Source: Paraescarpia echinospica (lineage: Eukaryota > Annelida > Polychaeta > Sabellida > Siboglinidae). Taken from it: 64,000 bases of DNA. Both the position numbers and the translations under genes were made by a program. Positions 35,028-47,105 of this stretch are shown one piece after another (the first letter of the stretch is position 1; every line of letters begins with the position of its first letter). Below the pieces are notes generated by a model. It was not told where the DNA came from. It did no database searches and worked only from the letters and a program-made list of their open reading frames with translations. Location of the stretch: NCBI GenBank assembly GCA_020002185.1, contig CM034532.1, forward strand, positions 52,657,944 to 52,721,943, written 5' to 3'.

Positions 35028-35870
35028 CTGAAAAAAAAAAACAAGAGTTGATTGAATGTACACGATAGAGACGGTGAAGCAACACTATAAGTTGCAGCAA
35101 TAAAAGCAGCTGCATATGCGAGGCAGCCACTGCCACAGCAGCTATAAGAATAGCTACGGCAGCAACAGCAGCAAGTGGAGTCATTAAAGCTTAAATAACT
35201 ACGGCGGCAGTGGCCACAACCGCAGCAGTTAGTCCACTGGCGATTACAAATCTCATGTGGGTTTAAATAATGTTTAGTTGCCACGGCAAGATAGATTTAA
35301 TTCAGAAAGTTTTCTTAAAACTGCATAATAATAAATGTACCATCATTTTAATATTTTTTTTAATATCGAAGACTATGACGAATGATACACTACCTGGTAG
35401 TGTCTGTGGTTGTCACTCTTCTGAAACAAACACATACACAAGTTGATTGAATGTACATTATAGAGAAAGTGAAGCATCAGTAGAAGTTGCATCAACAAAA
35501 GCTGCACAAGAGAGGAAGCCACAGCAGCAGCATGTACACGAATAGCTAGGGCAGCAGCGGCAGCAACAAGAGCCATAAAAGCTGCAACAACAACGGCGAC
35601 AGTGGCCATAGCGTCACCTGTAGCAACCTGAACCAGCTTTATCTGCAGCTGTCATTTTTTCTTGACATTTGTCCCATAATTCTTCTTCCTAGAAATCATA
35701 TGTCTGGTCCAATGATCAGTGGCATATGTGGCTGCTATTTCGATCCAGTTTGGTGATATTAGGTGTACATAAATATTATGCTGGCTTCACACACAATTTC
35801 CATACAATCCCAAAAATATACCGATTGAGTTAAGTAAAGTAAAGTAAAGGTAAGTTCTTATCTAATGCAG
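35028..35870. other. GCN-rich introns beside the 27-nt exons
   Basis: On the minus strand two related hydrophobic open stretches start at about 35184 (MTPLAAVAAVAIL) and 35609 (MATVAVVVAAFMAL), each about 150 bp upstream of a 27-nt exon. A third lies at about 41990. They derive from CAG/CAA-like trinucleotide-rich DNA. The block 34860-35070 is a local duplicate of 35270-35450. Confidence 0.5.
35394..35420 (-). pseudogene. 27-nt microexon with in-frame stop
   Basis: The acceptor TTTCAG and donor G|GTAGTG are present. The phase-1 reading is EE, a TGA stop, then QPQTLP. It is a tandem duplicate of 35001, 393 bp away. Confidence 0.55.
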
Positions 35871-38230
35871 TATCCGTTCTTCAGGACTGCTCAAAGTATC
35901 ATCATCAACCCGGTTACAGAATGTAAGAATATAGAAACAGTGCTAGGTTTCACCTGACGTTATCGAATGCCACCATCTATCAGGTATAAATCAGTCAACA
36001 GACAACTAGTTCTTCATGGTGGACCTGAAGACTGATTGAGACTGGGCTACGGAAGAGTCTGATGGAAGAGACTTCCACAGTCTGATGGCAAATGGGAAGA
36101 AGGCATGGTCATATTTATTAGTTCTTGAGTGGGACAGTTGGAGTTTGTTCTGCTGAATTCGTTTTGTCCGGGAGCCTGTCTTGCGTAAGCCAACAGGTGA
36201 CGTCAGGTCATAACAACATCACAGTGACCTTGTCCATTGTTCTCCGGAGTTGTAATGTTTCGAGGTTCAGCTGCTCCACCATGGCTCAGGCGCTGGCGTT
36301 TCGGCTGACGTTGTACAAGATGCGGCGGGTTGCGCTTTGCTGGACCAACTCCAGTGTAGTTGTCATGTGCTGCTGATGGGATCCCATACTACTAGGCCTT
36401 TGAAACAGTGCGTCTGGACGGTGGTAGAGCATCATTTCAGGTTCCTGTAAGCGAACGCACTGGGTCTGTTGGCCTTTGCAGCTGCAGATTTGACTTGCCT
36501 GCCAAAGAGGAGAGACTCCGTCAGTTCAACGTCAAAGTACTTATTACTTTCTCCAGAGTGTTGTTTTGGACAGTTTAGGTGGTCGGGATCCTGGCTTTAC
36601 TCTTGGTGATAGACAGTATTTGGAATTTTCACACATCTGTCATTTCTGTTCCCAGACGTCCAGCTTCGTCAAATCTTCGTGAAGATCATCAGCATCAGAT
36701 GGGGTCTTGCTCCGGCAGTAGAAGATGGTATCGTCCGCGAACAGTGTCGCAGTCTGGCCATGACTCCATCTCCAAGATCGTTAATGTAAATCAGAGACAG
36801 AGATGGGCCCAGAAACGATACCTACGGTACTTCTGAGATGACAGAGCCAGTATGCGAGTTTTCTCCCACTACTACAACCTGCTGCGTGTGACCAGAGAGA
36901 AAGTTCTCAATCCATGCGTTGGTCGCCCCTCTGATGCCACAGAAATGCATCTTCATGGGGAGGTCTTGGATAACTTCAGAGATATTGCGTCAGTCTGTTT
37001 ATCCCTGTCCAGTCCGCTGCCAAGTCTTCTTCCATGAAGATGTGTTGAGTTTCATATGATTGTTTCTTGCGAAAGCCATGCTGGGCATCGGTGATGATGG
37101 TGTTGTGATCCAGGTGGCGTGTTATTTCTGATCTCGCTATAGCTTGCGGCAGACACTGGTCAAGGCAGTGGGTCTGTAGTTATTTGCTTGGCTCATGTCT
37201 CCTTTCTTGAAGATGGGCTGGACCAAGACAAGTTTACAGATAGCACGGATCTGGCCTATGGCTAGTGAACTGCTGAACAGGAGGGTCAAAGCTGGGGAAC
37301 GTTAACTAACAACTTCCTTGATAAGATGGCGTAGGATGTTGTCCGGACCTGCAGCTTTCCTGGGGCTCTGGCTAGAGAGACGTTCGAAGACACCATTTTC
37401 TCCGATGAAAATGTCCGGTATGGTCGGGTGACGGCTGTTTCCAAGTGATGGCATGTTGCCTGTGTCCTCTCTGGTTAAAGCCGAGCAGAAGTGGTAGTTA
37501 GTGAGATCGTTACTTTTGAAGGGGGTACTCCTGACGTGTTGTTTCTTCTGTTCTTGATTAACCATCAGAGGTTGTTGGATGATTCTTCCTCAAAAAGGTG
37601 TTTGACATACTGCTGGTAGCTCTGCCTGTTGATGCGTCGAATGTCTTTCTTGATGGCCCTGTCACGTTCCCAGTCCTTCACACTGTCCGTGGATTTTGCC
37701 TTCTTCCATGCCCTGTGCTTACTTTTTCAGCTTGCTGGTGATCCAGGGCTTGTGGTTTCTTACCGAAATGATCTTCGTAGGGACATGTTCCATCGTTGTG
37801 GTTAAGTGATTGTGTAGTAGCTGCCAGATCTCCTCGGATGATGACTCCTAGTTTGTCTGGATGTCACTGTTAAATGTAGCTCCCTGATCGAGGCGAAATC
37901 AAATGCTGACCTACCTGGATACTGGTTTCACTCTCGAGGCTTTGATACGGCTGTCGGCTAGTACATTGTCGTAGCCACTTTGGTTGGTTTGTCGTTCATT
38001 TGGTTGAGTCTCATATCGTTCATACTTGTCCAGGAATGCGTGATTGATCCTCTGGGGTAGTTGTGTCCTGTCACTGTCTGATCTATCCAGTTGATCTCCG
38101 GCAGGTTGATGTCACCACCTATGTAAACCACTCCACCTTTTTAGGGTCTTCAGGATTTTTCTATCTGGTAGTCCGTCGTTGATGAGGGAGGTATGTAGAA
38201 CGATCCTACTATGAGAGGTTCGTTTCCTCT
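35870..38230 (-). pseudogene. Degenerate jockey-like LINE
   Basis: In minus-strand order: endonuclease part GDINLPEINWIDQ near 38115; linker; PRKAAGPDNILRHLIKEV near 37330; reverse-transcriptase start LVQPIFKKGDMSQANNYRP near 37220; then broken frames to about 35870. Many frameshifts. The plus-strand frames here are shadows of it. Confidence 0.8.
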
Positions 38231-38299
38231 TGCAGTCTAATACTGATAAAGTTTGTTATGATTGTTCCACTGGCAATAAGGGAATGACTGTTGGTGCAG

Positions 38300-39660
38300 G
38301 TGAACTGATGGATATTATTAATGGACTCTCAAAAAAGTAAGTCACCAGGTCTGGACGGTATCAATGCAGAACAGATTAAGTTCGCTGATTCTCAACTCGT
38401 TGTGCTTTTGTCTATCCTTGTGTCTTCGATTCTGGTGCATGGTTATTTACCAAAAGAAATTTCACAGTCTGTTGTTGTACCAATTATTAAAGACAAGAAT
38501 AGACGAGCAAACGACAAAGGAATTATAGGCCAATAAGTTTATCGAACATATTTTCGAAGATAATAGACACTGTTCTTTTTAATAGAATGGAAATGTACTT
38601 GGACACCACTCCTAATCAATTTGGCTTTAAACCTAAACATGGAACGGAGTTATGCGTGTTTGCATTTAAGGAATTATTAAGGTTCTACACTTAATATGGT
38701 TCAGCCATGCACGTCGCGTTTTTAGATGCATCAAAGGCGTTTGATCGTGTCAACCAATATAAACTTTTAACGAAACTAGAACAACGAAATGTACCGACAT
38801 TTATCTTAAGAGTACTCAGCAATGAATTCAATAATCAATGTGTATGCATACGATGGGGAAATACCTACTCGGACTTCTTCTCGGTAGGCAATGGTGTTAG
38901 GCAAGGTGGGAAGTTGTCCCCGTTACTTTTTAATATTTATATGCATAATCTGAAAATACAACTGCACAAAAAACAAATCGGTTGTAGTATCACCTTACAT
39001 ACGCCGATGATCTACTTGTGTTTGCACCTTCTGCTAAAGGACTACAAACACTACTAGACATGTGTTACTCATATGGATGTGAGCATGACGTGTAATACAA
39101 TGCGGGTAAATCCCTAGTAATATACTTTGAATCTAGAAAGTCAAATCTTTCTAAAGAAATTACATTAGAAGGAAAGAAGTTAAACTTTGCCACCTCTTGT
39201 AAATATCTTGGACATGTCATTTGTAATAACTTGTCTGATGAGTCTGACATGCAAGCCAAAGTGAGACTTTTGTATGCCAAGAGTAATATGTTACGTCAAA
39301 AATTCCACTTTTGTTCAACTGCTGTAAACAATTATTTACAGCTTATTTTGGTAATATCTACATGTGTGCGTTATGGGTGAACTTTAGAAAAGTTACTTTT
39401 CAGCAATTCGTTGTTGCATATAACAACTCTTTCAGAATATTGAACAATTTGCCCATGAGATGTAGCTCTAGCCACATGTTTGCTACAGCTAATGTCATCT
39501 CGGGTAAATGTGTAATCATCAAGGCTATTTTTAGCTTAATGAATAGGATTAACATGTCTTTGAATCCCAATATATATAGCATTAAAACTAGCGACGTGCA
39601 TTGTACTTCGAAACTGCAGCACCAGTGGGTCCGGGATTTATATAATTTTTAAACATATTG
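38300..39660 (+). pseudogene. Degenerate LINE reverse transcriptase
   Basis: The plus strand reads SPGLDGINAEQIKFAD, later MHVAFLDASKAFDRVN, GVRQGGKLSPLLFNIYM, HYADDLLVFAPSAKG and a thumb region with ATSCKYLGHVICNN. It covers most of the polymerase domain, with several frameshifts. No endonuclease part is present. It starts next to the 5' end of the minus-strand LINE. Confidence 0.85.
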
Positions 39661-40133
39661 TTCTTATCGATGTATTTTTACATTTATTTACATATTTTTA
39701 TTGATTTATTTTTATATATGGACATGACGATTGTCTGAAATAACTACATTACTATTGTTATCACTGCCTCAGTCGATGTTCCATGCTGCAGCTCATGTGA
39801 GATCAGGTTAGACCTGACACCTATATATCAATTCTCTCTATCCTTGCAGTAGATGTAGCATATGGATGGAAATATCTCAGCACAGCACTGCTCAACCGGG
39901 TACGATGAATATAAGAACATACTGTACTCTATCATATTTTTTCCCATCTGAAACAAAGCTGTATTAGAATCCACACAAAAAATTGCTCTGATCATAAAAA
40001 GTCTCTCATTCGATATCTTATATATCCTTGAGCAAAGTGACATGTTTGCTTGATTCTCTTGTGTCATGAAGTTAACAAAATATTTACTAAACTTATTGAA
40101 TACTAAACCAAATGATCCACTACCAGCTACGGT
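39661..40133. other. No gene recognised
   Basis: AT-rich sequence between LINE and microexon, with LINE 3' flank-like sequence to about 39840. Confidence 0.4.
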
Positions 40134-40160
40134 CTCTGGACGTCTCTCTTCTGAAACAAA
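40134..40160 (-). CDS. 27-nt microexon, EERRPETVA
   Basis: Acceptor TTTCAG, donor G|GTAGTG, phase-1 reading EERRPETVA. It is a proline-containing class. The intron upstream is Ala-codon rich, as at the other 27-nt exons. Confidence 0.65.
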
Positions 40161-40219
40161 CAGGTTGATTGCATGTAAACAATAGTGACAGCCGAAGCTG
40201 CAGCTGCTTTTGTGGCAGC

Positions 40220-40780
40220 GGTAGCTAGTAATGAGTGCTCGCTACTAGCGACGAGCATACATGAAATCCCATGCAAAATCCTATGATTGTTCACATTCAG
40301 TTAACCGCTATTAGCTTTGAATTTATAGCAGTTAGGAGCCATTAAGTGCTACAACAGCTATACAGCTAATGATAGAAGATAACTACTAGACGCTAGTACA
40401 TTGCATTATATATACACAGGGTTTTTTTCACAATGGCAAGTTACTCATCGTGGATTTATCCTGTTTCTTTACACGAAACACCTGCTTCCAACAGTATTGT
40501 GTTCGAAATGAAATATTCTGTTTTATTAAAAATTTGTATGTTAAATAAATACATATTTAAAATGTAAAATGTACACAGCTAACTAATGTGTAGTCTTTTT
40601 TGTTCACGAATTAGTGTCTACTATTAATGTTTTCATGAGTTAAGAGTTTGCTTACAATATGCATATAGACACACCTAAATGTAATATGGCCGATATTTGC
40701 TCCCATTGTAGATTGAAACAAATTGTGTATGTTACATTGACTGTCAACGTGTGTACTGTATTGCATAAATGGACATGATA
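40220..40780. repeat. Triplicated local repeat, copy 1
   Basis: 40220-40740 recurs at 47640-48080, and in two parts at 42000-42145 plus 47115-47310 (split by the CR1-like LINE). A partial copy is at 47380-47620. It carries GTTAAATAAATAC near its middle. No coding frame. Confidence 0.7.
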
Positions 40781-40784
40781 TATG

Positions 40785-41727
40785 TGACCCATCTTAACGA
40801 AATGAGTCGGTTGTCTGCAAATCTGATTTTCCGTAAATGCCGTTTATGTGAACAAATCGCGAATCCATCGATTTTGAGATTTCCCCTGAAAATTATTCTT
40901 TGGTATTCGTTTTATCGATTGCTACACTAGCTACCCTCTAATTAACTCTGTTTTGTGTATTTTAAAGCGATTTTTGTAGAGCTGTGCGAAGTGTTCCGCT
41001 CGATTTCCTTAAAATAACGCCGAAAATGCCAGTAATGGCGCGCGTTCGCAACTGCTAATTTTGGGACGCTCCTAACATATGAGATATCACCACGAAACTT
41101 GACGCGTCATCTTCCCATTTATGGGCATAAATATGCTAATAACTACATTCTGTGACCTCCAGAGAGCTTGGAAGACGCCCCCTGTTTAGGCCAGCTGTGT
41201 AAACAATTCGGATCATGTGGTAGCAAATGCAACTGCGTGAACCAGGCAGCTGTTCTCATTGGTTGAGTGATGGGTCATTTACATAATATGTAAACACACG
41301 CATGCGCACCATGTATTTCCACCGCGTCACTGCTGACCCAGATAGCGATTAAGAAGACGTGAAAAATGGTGTTTAACGTGGCGAAGCTGTTAAATTCGGA
41401 TGGAAGTGATTGCGCACAGATTTACAGTTTGATCGAGGAGTATTTTTTGAAAGACTTGACGGATGGAAGCGAAGCGGACTAAGACGAAATTTTAGCAAGA
41501 TCTGTCCACGTTAACTAAGGTACATTTCATGAAACATAACGAATATTTTGCAGCAACTTTGACGGCCGTTTTCTGAGTTTGAAGGTTTCTACCCCAAATG
41601 TGTTTGTTAAGCCATAACTTCTTACACGATACACCATGTGAAAGCAGAGATTCTACTCTTTCCAACGTTACTAATAACTCAATATTAAAAATTTCCGACA
41701 TGCGACACATTTTGTTAAGATGGGTCA
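40785..41727 (+). mobile_element. TIR DNA transposon, non-autonomous
   Basis: The terminal inverted repeats begin TGACCCATCTTAACGAAATG on the left and match the inverse complement of the right end over about 36 bp with a few mismatches. The element is about 940 bp and GC-richer than the array. Flanks are TATA-like. It holds one small exon-like open frame (41366-41482). The superfamily is not assigned. Confidence 0.75.
41366..41482 (+). CDS. Small open frame inside the TIR element
   Basis: 38 residues, beginning MVFNVAKLLNSDGSD and containing SLIEEYFLKD. The acidic N-terminal peptide and a possible donor shortly after the stop (ACTAAG|GTAC) would fit a first exon of a transposase gene, the remainder of which is deleted. 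No catalytic motif can be seen. Confidence 0.4.
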   Translation: MVFNVAKLLNSDGSDCAQIYSLIEEYFLKDLTDGSEAD

Positions 41728-41841
41728 TATATATATATATATATACACACACACATACATACACACAAAACGTATACACACGCACACGCTCACCCTTACA
41801 CACATTAAACAGATCTAAGATTAAAACATATGGAACACTAC

Positions 41842-41868
41842 CTTCTATTTTATCCGGAGGTTTCTCGT
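41842..41868 (-). CDS. 27-nt microexon, DEKPPDKIE
   Basis: Acceptor TTTTCAG, donor G|GTAGTG, phase-1 reading DEKPPDKIE, a PEVK-like composition. It is the first of the 27-nt exons in transcript order. Upstream, an Ala/Val-rich open stretch starts at about 41998 (MTAAVVAVLIAV). Confidence 0.65.
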
Positions 41869-42253
41869 CTGAAAACAACACGTATGCAATACAGACAGTG
41901 AAACAACAGCAGCCGCTGCAGCAGAAACAACAGCACCTGCAGCAATACTAGCAGCCACAACATCAACAGCTATAAGAACAGCGACAACGGCAGCAGTCAT
42001 AATATTTGCAACAACCTTTAAATTTATAGCAGTTAGGAGCGATTAAGTGCTACAACAGCTATACAGCTGACGATAGAAGATAACTACTAAGCGCTAGTAC
42101 ATTGCATTATATATAGACAGGGCTTTTCACAATGGCAACAGTTACTTGCTGTTACTTTAACAAGATTTAACAAGATTGCCATCCAGAGAATTAACTCTAG
42201 ATGGCAGGTGGACAAGGAAGCCCTTTGGCTTATCGAGAGTCCAACCCTTTTAT

Positions 42254-45152
42254 CTACATATATCCAGCCCTTCTGAGGTATTTGTCGATTTTATTTTTAA
42301 ACATATTCACACTACTAGCACCCACACAATCATCAGATAATCTGTTCCATTCATTCACCGTCCTTTGTGAAAATGAGAACTTTCTCACGTCTAATCTACA
42401 CTGCTCCTTTACTAATGTAACTTCATGTCCTCTAGTCTTTCTATCTTTCTTAACTGAAAAAAAACATATTTCTATCAATATTTTCATAACCATTCAATAT
42501 TTTAAACACTTCTATCTGATCTCCTCTCAATCTCCTGGTCTCTAGTGTTGTTAAACCACATTCTTTTAGGCGTTTTTCATAACTAAGATCCCTCAGTTTT
42601 GGTATCATTTTAGTCGCTCTCCTCTGTACTCTTTCTGGCATATCTATGTCCTTCTTGCGGTATGGCCTCCACGCTTGTATACAATATTCAAAATGAAATT
42701 TTAACTATTGTTTTATTGCAGTGGTATTGTGAGTTCTTTTCTTTATATATACTATATTTCGCTAAATCAATCCAAGGATTTGATTTCCCTTTGAAGCTAC
42801 ATTCCACACTGCTCTGAGGGAAACCTTCATGTCAGCACTAATTGTCAGCCCTAAGTCTTTTCTTTGGTAATTATAGTACAGTTCCCCATTGTATATTCTA
42901 CATTCGTTCCCATGTCCTGTGTGGGAGGCATTTTACATTTCCCAAAATTAGACAACATTTGCCACTTTTCAGACCATTTTGATCAGCCTGTCAAGATCAT
43001 CTTGTAAATGCTGTCTATCACCATCACTTTCAATCCTTCTAAACACTTTTGTATCATCTGCAAATTTCAACACCTTGCTAGCTATATCATCTTCCAAATC
43101 GTTTATATATATTAAGAATAATATAGGTCCCAGTAGTGATCCCTGTGGAACCCCACTCAAGACTGATTTCCAGTTTGAAGCCTCCCCATCAACAACTACC
43201 GTTGTCTTCTGTCAATCAGCCATTTTTCTATTCAGTTAATTATACCATTTCCTATGCCATGGGCTTTTAGTTTAAGCAGTAATCTCTGATGTGGCACTTT
43301 GTCGAAAGCTTTTTGAAAATCTAAGTAGATGATATCTACTGGTGATCCATCATCTACCCACTTAGTGATATCTTCCAAAAAACATAACATATTTGTTAAG
43401 CATGACCTCGCTTTTAGAAACCCATGTTGAGATGGGTTTATCAAGTTATGTTTAGCAAGAAAATCCATCATGTGATCTTTAATTAGTCTTTCTAATAATT
43501 TACAAATCACCGATGTTAAACTCACTGGTCTATAATTATTTGACTTGTTTCTCGAACCTTTTTTAAATAACGGTATAATGTTTCCTTCTTTCCATTCTAA
43601 AGGAACCCCTCCCTCTTCTACTCTTCTAATGACAAGTTGAAAACTGTTGCAAGCGGTATGCTAATTTGTTCTGCAATTTCCAATAGTAGTTTGGGTGGAA
43701 TACCATCCACTCCAGGTGATTTATTATCCTTCATAGCCCTAATTTTCTTAGCTACCATTTCTGGGGTTACAATTAACTGTCTTAAATAGTCTGATTCTGC
43801 CCCCTTGAACTTAGCCTCTGGTACTGGCAGTGAACTAGTGTCTTCTCTGGTAAACACTGAACTAAAATACTCATTTAGGTCTTCAGCCATTAAGAATCCT
43901 TCTGATAATATATTTCCAGCACTATCTTCTAGAGGACCGACCTTATCCTGAACTTTCTGTTTGCTTCGAACATACGCATAAAAACTCTTGCTGTCATGTT
44001 TTATATTACAAGCTAATTTATGTTCATAGCTTCTCTTTGAATTTCTAATTTCAGCTGTAGCTTGGTTTAGTACTTCTTTATAAATGTTGTAGTCTTCGTC
44101 ATTGCCAGTACGTCTATAAGCCTTCCACATCATTTGTTTATACTTAATTTTTCTAATGGCTTTCGATAAGTATTTCTTTCTGGTCCGTTTCCCTTGTTTT
44201 TTGAAGGGAACAAATTTATCTACGATGCACTCTATTTCATTCTTTAAGATATTCCAGCATTCTGTTGCTGTCTTATTCTTCAGTGTATTATTCCAGTCTA
44301 TCTTTGCTAAATATTTCCTCATTTCCTTATATCTTCCTTTGTGGAAATTTCTCCTCAACTGCTTTTTATTATTTCTTTCTGATTTTACTTTAATGGTAAA
44401 ATGTATCTGGTTGTGATCACTACTTCCCAGAGGCTCACATAATTTAACATTGTCAACTAATTCATTCTGTGAGGACAAAACTAAGTCTAACACATTCTCT
44501 CCCCTGGTTGGTTCTAGCACATGTTGAGAAAGGAAACTATCTTGTACTAAAACTAAAACTTGTGGTCCTCACTACCCATACTCTGTAGAGATTTCCATTT
44601 TATATGCCCATGGTTAAAATCCCCCATAATAACACAGTCCCGTTTGCTCACTTCCCTTATAGCATTTTGTATTTTTCATTCTCTTCTATGCTTATGTTTG
44701 GACTTCGATAAACTAATCCAACCGTTAACGTTGAGTTTCTGTAACTATGTTACACCAAACAGCTTCTTCGCAATCTGCTTCTCTGTCTAATTTTATTTCA
44801 TAAGCCTGGATAGATTCTTAATATATAAAATAACTCCACCTCCCCTTCTTCCTATTCTATCTTTCCTAAACATTACATATCCTGTCAGTCCCAATTCGGC
44901 ATCTGATGTATCGGTGGTTGCCCATGATTCGGTTATACCTATTATGTGAGGGTCAATATCTTCTACCATAATGTTTAGTTCATTTCTTTTGTTTACTATA
45001 CTCCTTGCATGTAAACAAACACATTTATACCCAGCTTCAGAACAGTTTTCCAGACTGTTCTTTGCTGAATTATTTTTGCTGCCTTTATCTATGCCTCCAG
45101 TTTCAGGCTTCTCTGCGAGTCCCCCCTGCGAATTTAGTTTAAATAGATGCAA
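42254..45152 (-). pseudogene. CR1-like LINE ORF2: endonuclease and reverse transcriptase, frameshifted
   Basis: Order on the minus strand: endonuclease start (GYKCVCLHARSIVNK, IIGITESWATTD, RRGGGVILYIK) at 45152-44793; endonuclease end and RT linker at 44520-43618, with GSSDHNQIHF and SPGVDGIPPKLLLEI; RT fingers and palm at 43525-43232, with INPSQHGFLKARSCLTN and IIYLDFQKAFDKVPH; SGVPQGSLLGPILF and the catalytic FADDTKVF at 43160-42969; C-terminal NEWNRLSDDCVGA at about 42370. At least four frame breaks separate these parts, so it is inactive. The reading frame overlaps the end of ORF1 by about 19 nt, and no ATG start is evident. Confidence 0.9.
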
Positions 45153-46537
45153 CCTGTCCCACTGTCAACAGATCGCAGCAGATTCTCTGAGAATACTGCT
45201 GCCCCCTTTCCACTTAGATGGAGGCCGTCTCTCATGTACATATCTTCTCTCCCAACAAAGTACCCCCATAAATCTATGAATCCCACGCCCTCTTCCTCAC
45301 ACATCTGCTCAACTAGTGCGTTGATCGCCATCCTCTTACAGTTTCTGTATCTTGCCCCCCTTCCTCCCATTACTGGCAAACTTCCTGAGAGAATAACCTG
45401 TTCCACTCTTGTCTTCTTTAGCTTCCTCACTAGATGTCTGTACTTCTGAACTATACCAGTTGTTCCCTCCTTGTCTGCATTGTTTGTCCCAACGTGTACT
45501 AGTATAGACCCTCCCTTGCCATGCCCCAATACCTTCTCTACCCTTTCGGTCACATGCTCTATCCTAGCCCCCGGTAGACATACAACAACGTCCTTCCCCT
45601 CGCATATAGTCTTGTCCGTTTTTCTCAGAATTGAATCGCCCATAAACACTCTCTCTTTTCTCTTTGCCCCCTCAATCACTGCCTCGGAGTAGCTCCTCCG
45701 GTTTGCATATGTCTGGTTGTTGTCTTTTCCTCTTGTCATCTTCTCTCCTGTCACATTCTCTTCCATTCCCTTCTTTCCTGTCGCGTTTTCTCTTGTCCCC
45801 TTTCCTCGTGTCATCTTCTCTTCTAGCACATTTACTCTCACTTCCTTTCGTCCCTTCTTCTTTCCTCCCATCACATTTTCTTCTCTCCTCTCCCGTCCCT
45901 TTTCCCCGGCTACCTCCTTCACTACGGTCACTTTCTCCCCTGTCACCTTCACGCCTGTCATGTTTTCTGTTTTTTGCTGAACACTTTGTCTTCTTCCATC
46001 AGTCTTCTGTCTCACAGTCTTACCAACTACCTCTGTGGTATCTACCTCTTCACCACCTGTATCGCTGTCGTGTCTCTCCTCGTTCTCTACAATCTGACTA
46101 CCTGCTGATCTATCCCCACTGGCCCGTTTTCTTTTCCTCTGCCGAACACTTTTCCTCCGTCCCTCTGTTTTCTCAATGTCTTGTTCCTTCACACCGGTCA
46201 CCTTCCTTCCTCTCAGTCTCCTTTCTTCAGTCTCCGTGTCACAACTCTGCTCCTTCTGTGGTGTAGAATTCTCAACTCTCTCCGCGTCATCCCTCTCTGC
46301 TCCATCTATTTCTATGTTGAGTCTCGCCGCCATCTCCTTCACTATATCCGTCAACTTACACACCTCCTTCATCAGACATTCCACCCTCAAACACCCCATA
46401 CACCGAAAGGTGAATCCGTCATCTTTGGTCTCTGCCCATGATTTTGGACAGCCAGACAACGCAAAATCCACCCAGCTCTGGCAGTCGTTGCAAACTAGGT
46501 GTCGTTTTGCCCTGAGTTGCCGCTTGCAAGGTGCCAT
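45134..46537 (-). CDS. CR1-like LINE ORF1: zinc-finger plus SGNH-esterase protein, intact
   Basis: 467 residues, open throughout from ATG 46537. Residues 4-49 form a Cys-rich PHD-like finger (CNDCQSW, FRCMGC). Residues 100-290 are a Lys/Glu-rich linker of degenerate repeats built on TGEKVT and ENVTGEKMTRGK. Residues 296-460 form an SGNH/GDSL-type hydrolase: the nucleophile block VFMGDSILR (Ser302), the HVGTNN block (348-353) and the DGLHLSGKG block with Asp437 and His440. In CR1-group LINEs this esterase is thought to help the RNP act at membranes or nucleic acids; its substrate is unknown. That ORF1 is intact while ORF2 is broken suggests a fairly recent insertion. Confidence 0.9.
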   Translation of the reverse strand: MAPCKRQLRAKRHLVCNDCQSWVDFALSGCPKSWAETKDDGFTFRCMGCLRVECLMKEVCKLTDIVKEMAARLNIEIDGAERDDAERVENSTPQKEQSCDTETEERRLRGRKVTGVKEQDIEKTEGRRKSVRQRKRKRASGDRSAGSQIVENEERHDSDTGGEEVDTTEVVGKTVRQKTDGRRQSVQQKTENMTGVKVTGEKVTVVKEVAGEKGRERREENVMGGKKKGRKEVRVNVLEEKMTRGKGTRENATGKKGMEENVTGEKMTRGKDNNQTYANRRSYSEAVIEGAKRKERVFMGDSILRKTDKTICEGKDVVVCLPGARIEHVTERVEKVLGHGKGGSILVHVGTNNADKEGTTGIVQKYRHLVRKLKKTRVEQVILSGSLPVMGGRGARYRNCKRMAINALVEQMCEEEGVGFIDLWGYFVGREDMYMRDGLHLSGKGAAVFSENLLRSVDSGTGCIYLN

Positions 46538-47105
46538 ATCAGAATTTATTTATGTTCAAAGTAGTTTTATGTAGTCTTTGAAAAGACTTTTCTGTGTACA
46601 ATTTACACCAGATTGTTTAGGTTATAGTTAGTTATATTTGTTAACACACAGTGACACACCGTGCCTTACCTAGTTACGATGTCGATGACAATGTATTCAA
46701 GTTAGGCTTAGATACAAGGTAGTCTTTACAAAGACTGTTTCCTGTGTACTATTATACACTTTAAAAGATTGCTATTTCAGGTTTTAATTACTCATCTAAC
46801 TACACCGATTATCTCAAATAACGCTATTCTATTGTCGTTCACGGTACGCTAACTTCGCCAGTGACCTACTTTGTAAACAACGTTCCGATTACATTAACGT
46901 CCCCAATTATCGCTCGCAAATTGCCTACTTTTAATCTACCCTAGATTACTCCCTCTAGCTAACTTTTAACCAAAAATATTGCTTAATATATATCTATAAT
47001 TACGTTATGTATCCTATACGCTCAATAATATCACTTATCTTGATCAAATATCCTTATATTTTCGCAAGTTTGCTGCACCAAATTCAAATCAATTCACTAC
47101 CGGAA

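Larger units (their letters stand above)
42145..47105 (-). mobile_element. Near full-length CR1-like LINE
   Basis: It has a 5' UTR at about 47100-46540, ORF1 at 46537-45134, ORF2 at 45152-42254 (broken) and a 3' end at 42145-42200 with a CTAGAGTTAATTCTC hairpin and a repeated TTGTTAAATC. The insertion splits a local repeat whose uninterrupted copies are at 40220 and 47640. Two other copies of the family are in the window (5105-7182 minus; 48838-51395 plus). Confidence 0.9.

Noticed and set aside
45147..46574. Several long plus-strand open frames rich in Ser, Pro, Leu and Phe
   Set aside because: They are antisense to the intact LINE ORF1, whose motifs and repeats explain the sequence on the minus strand.
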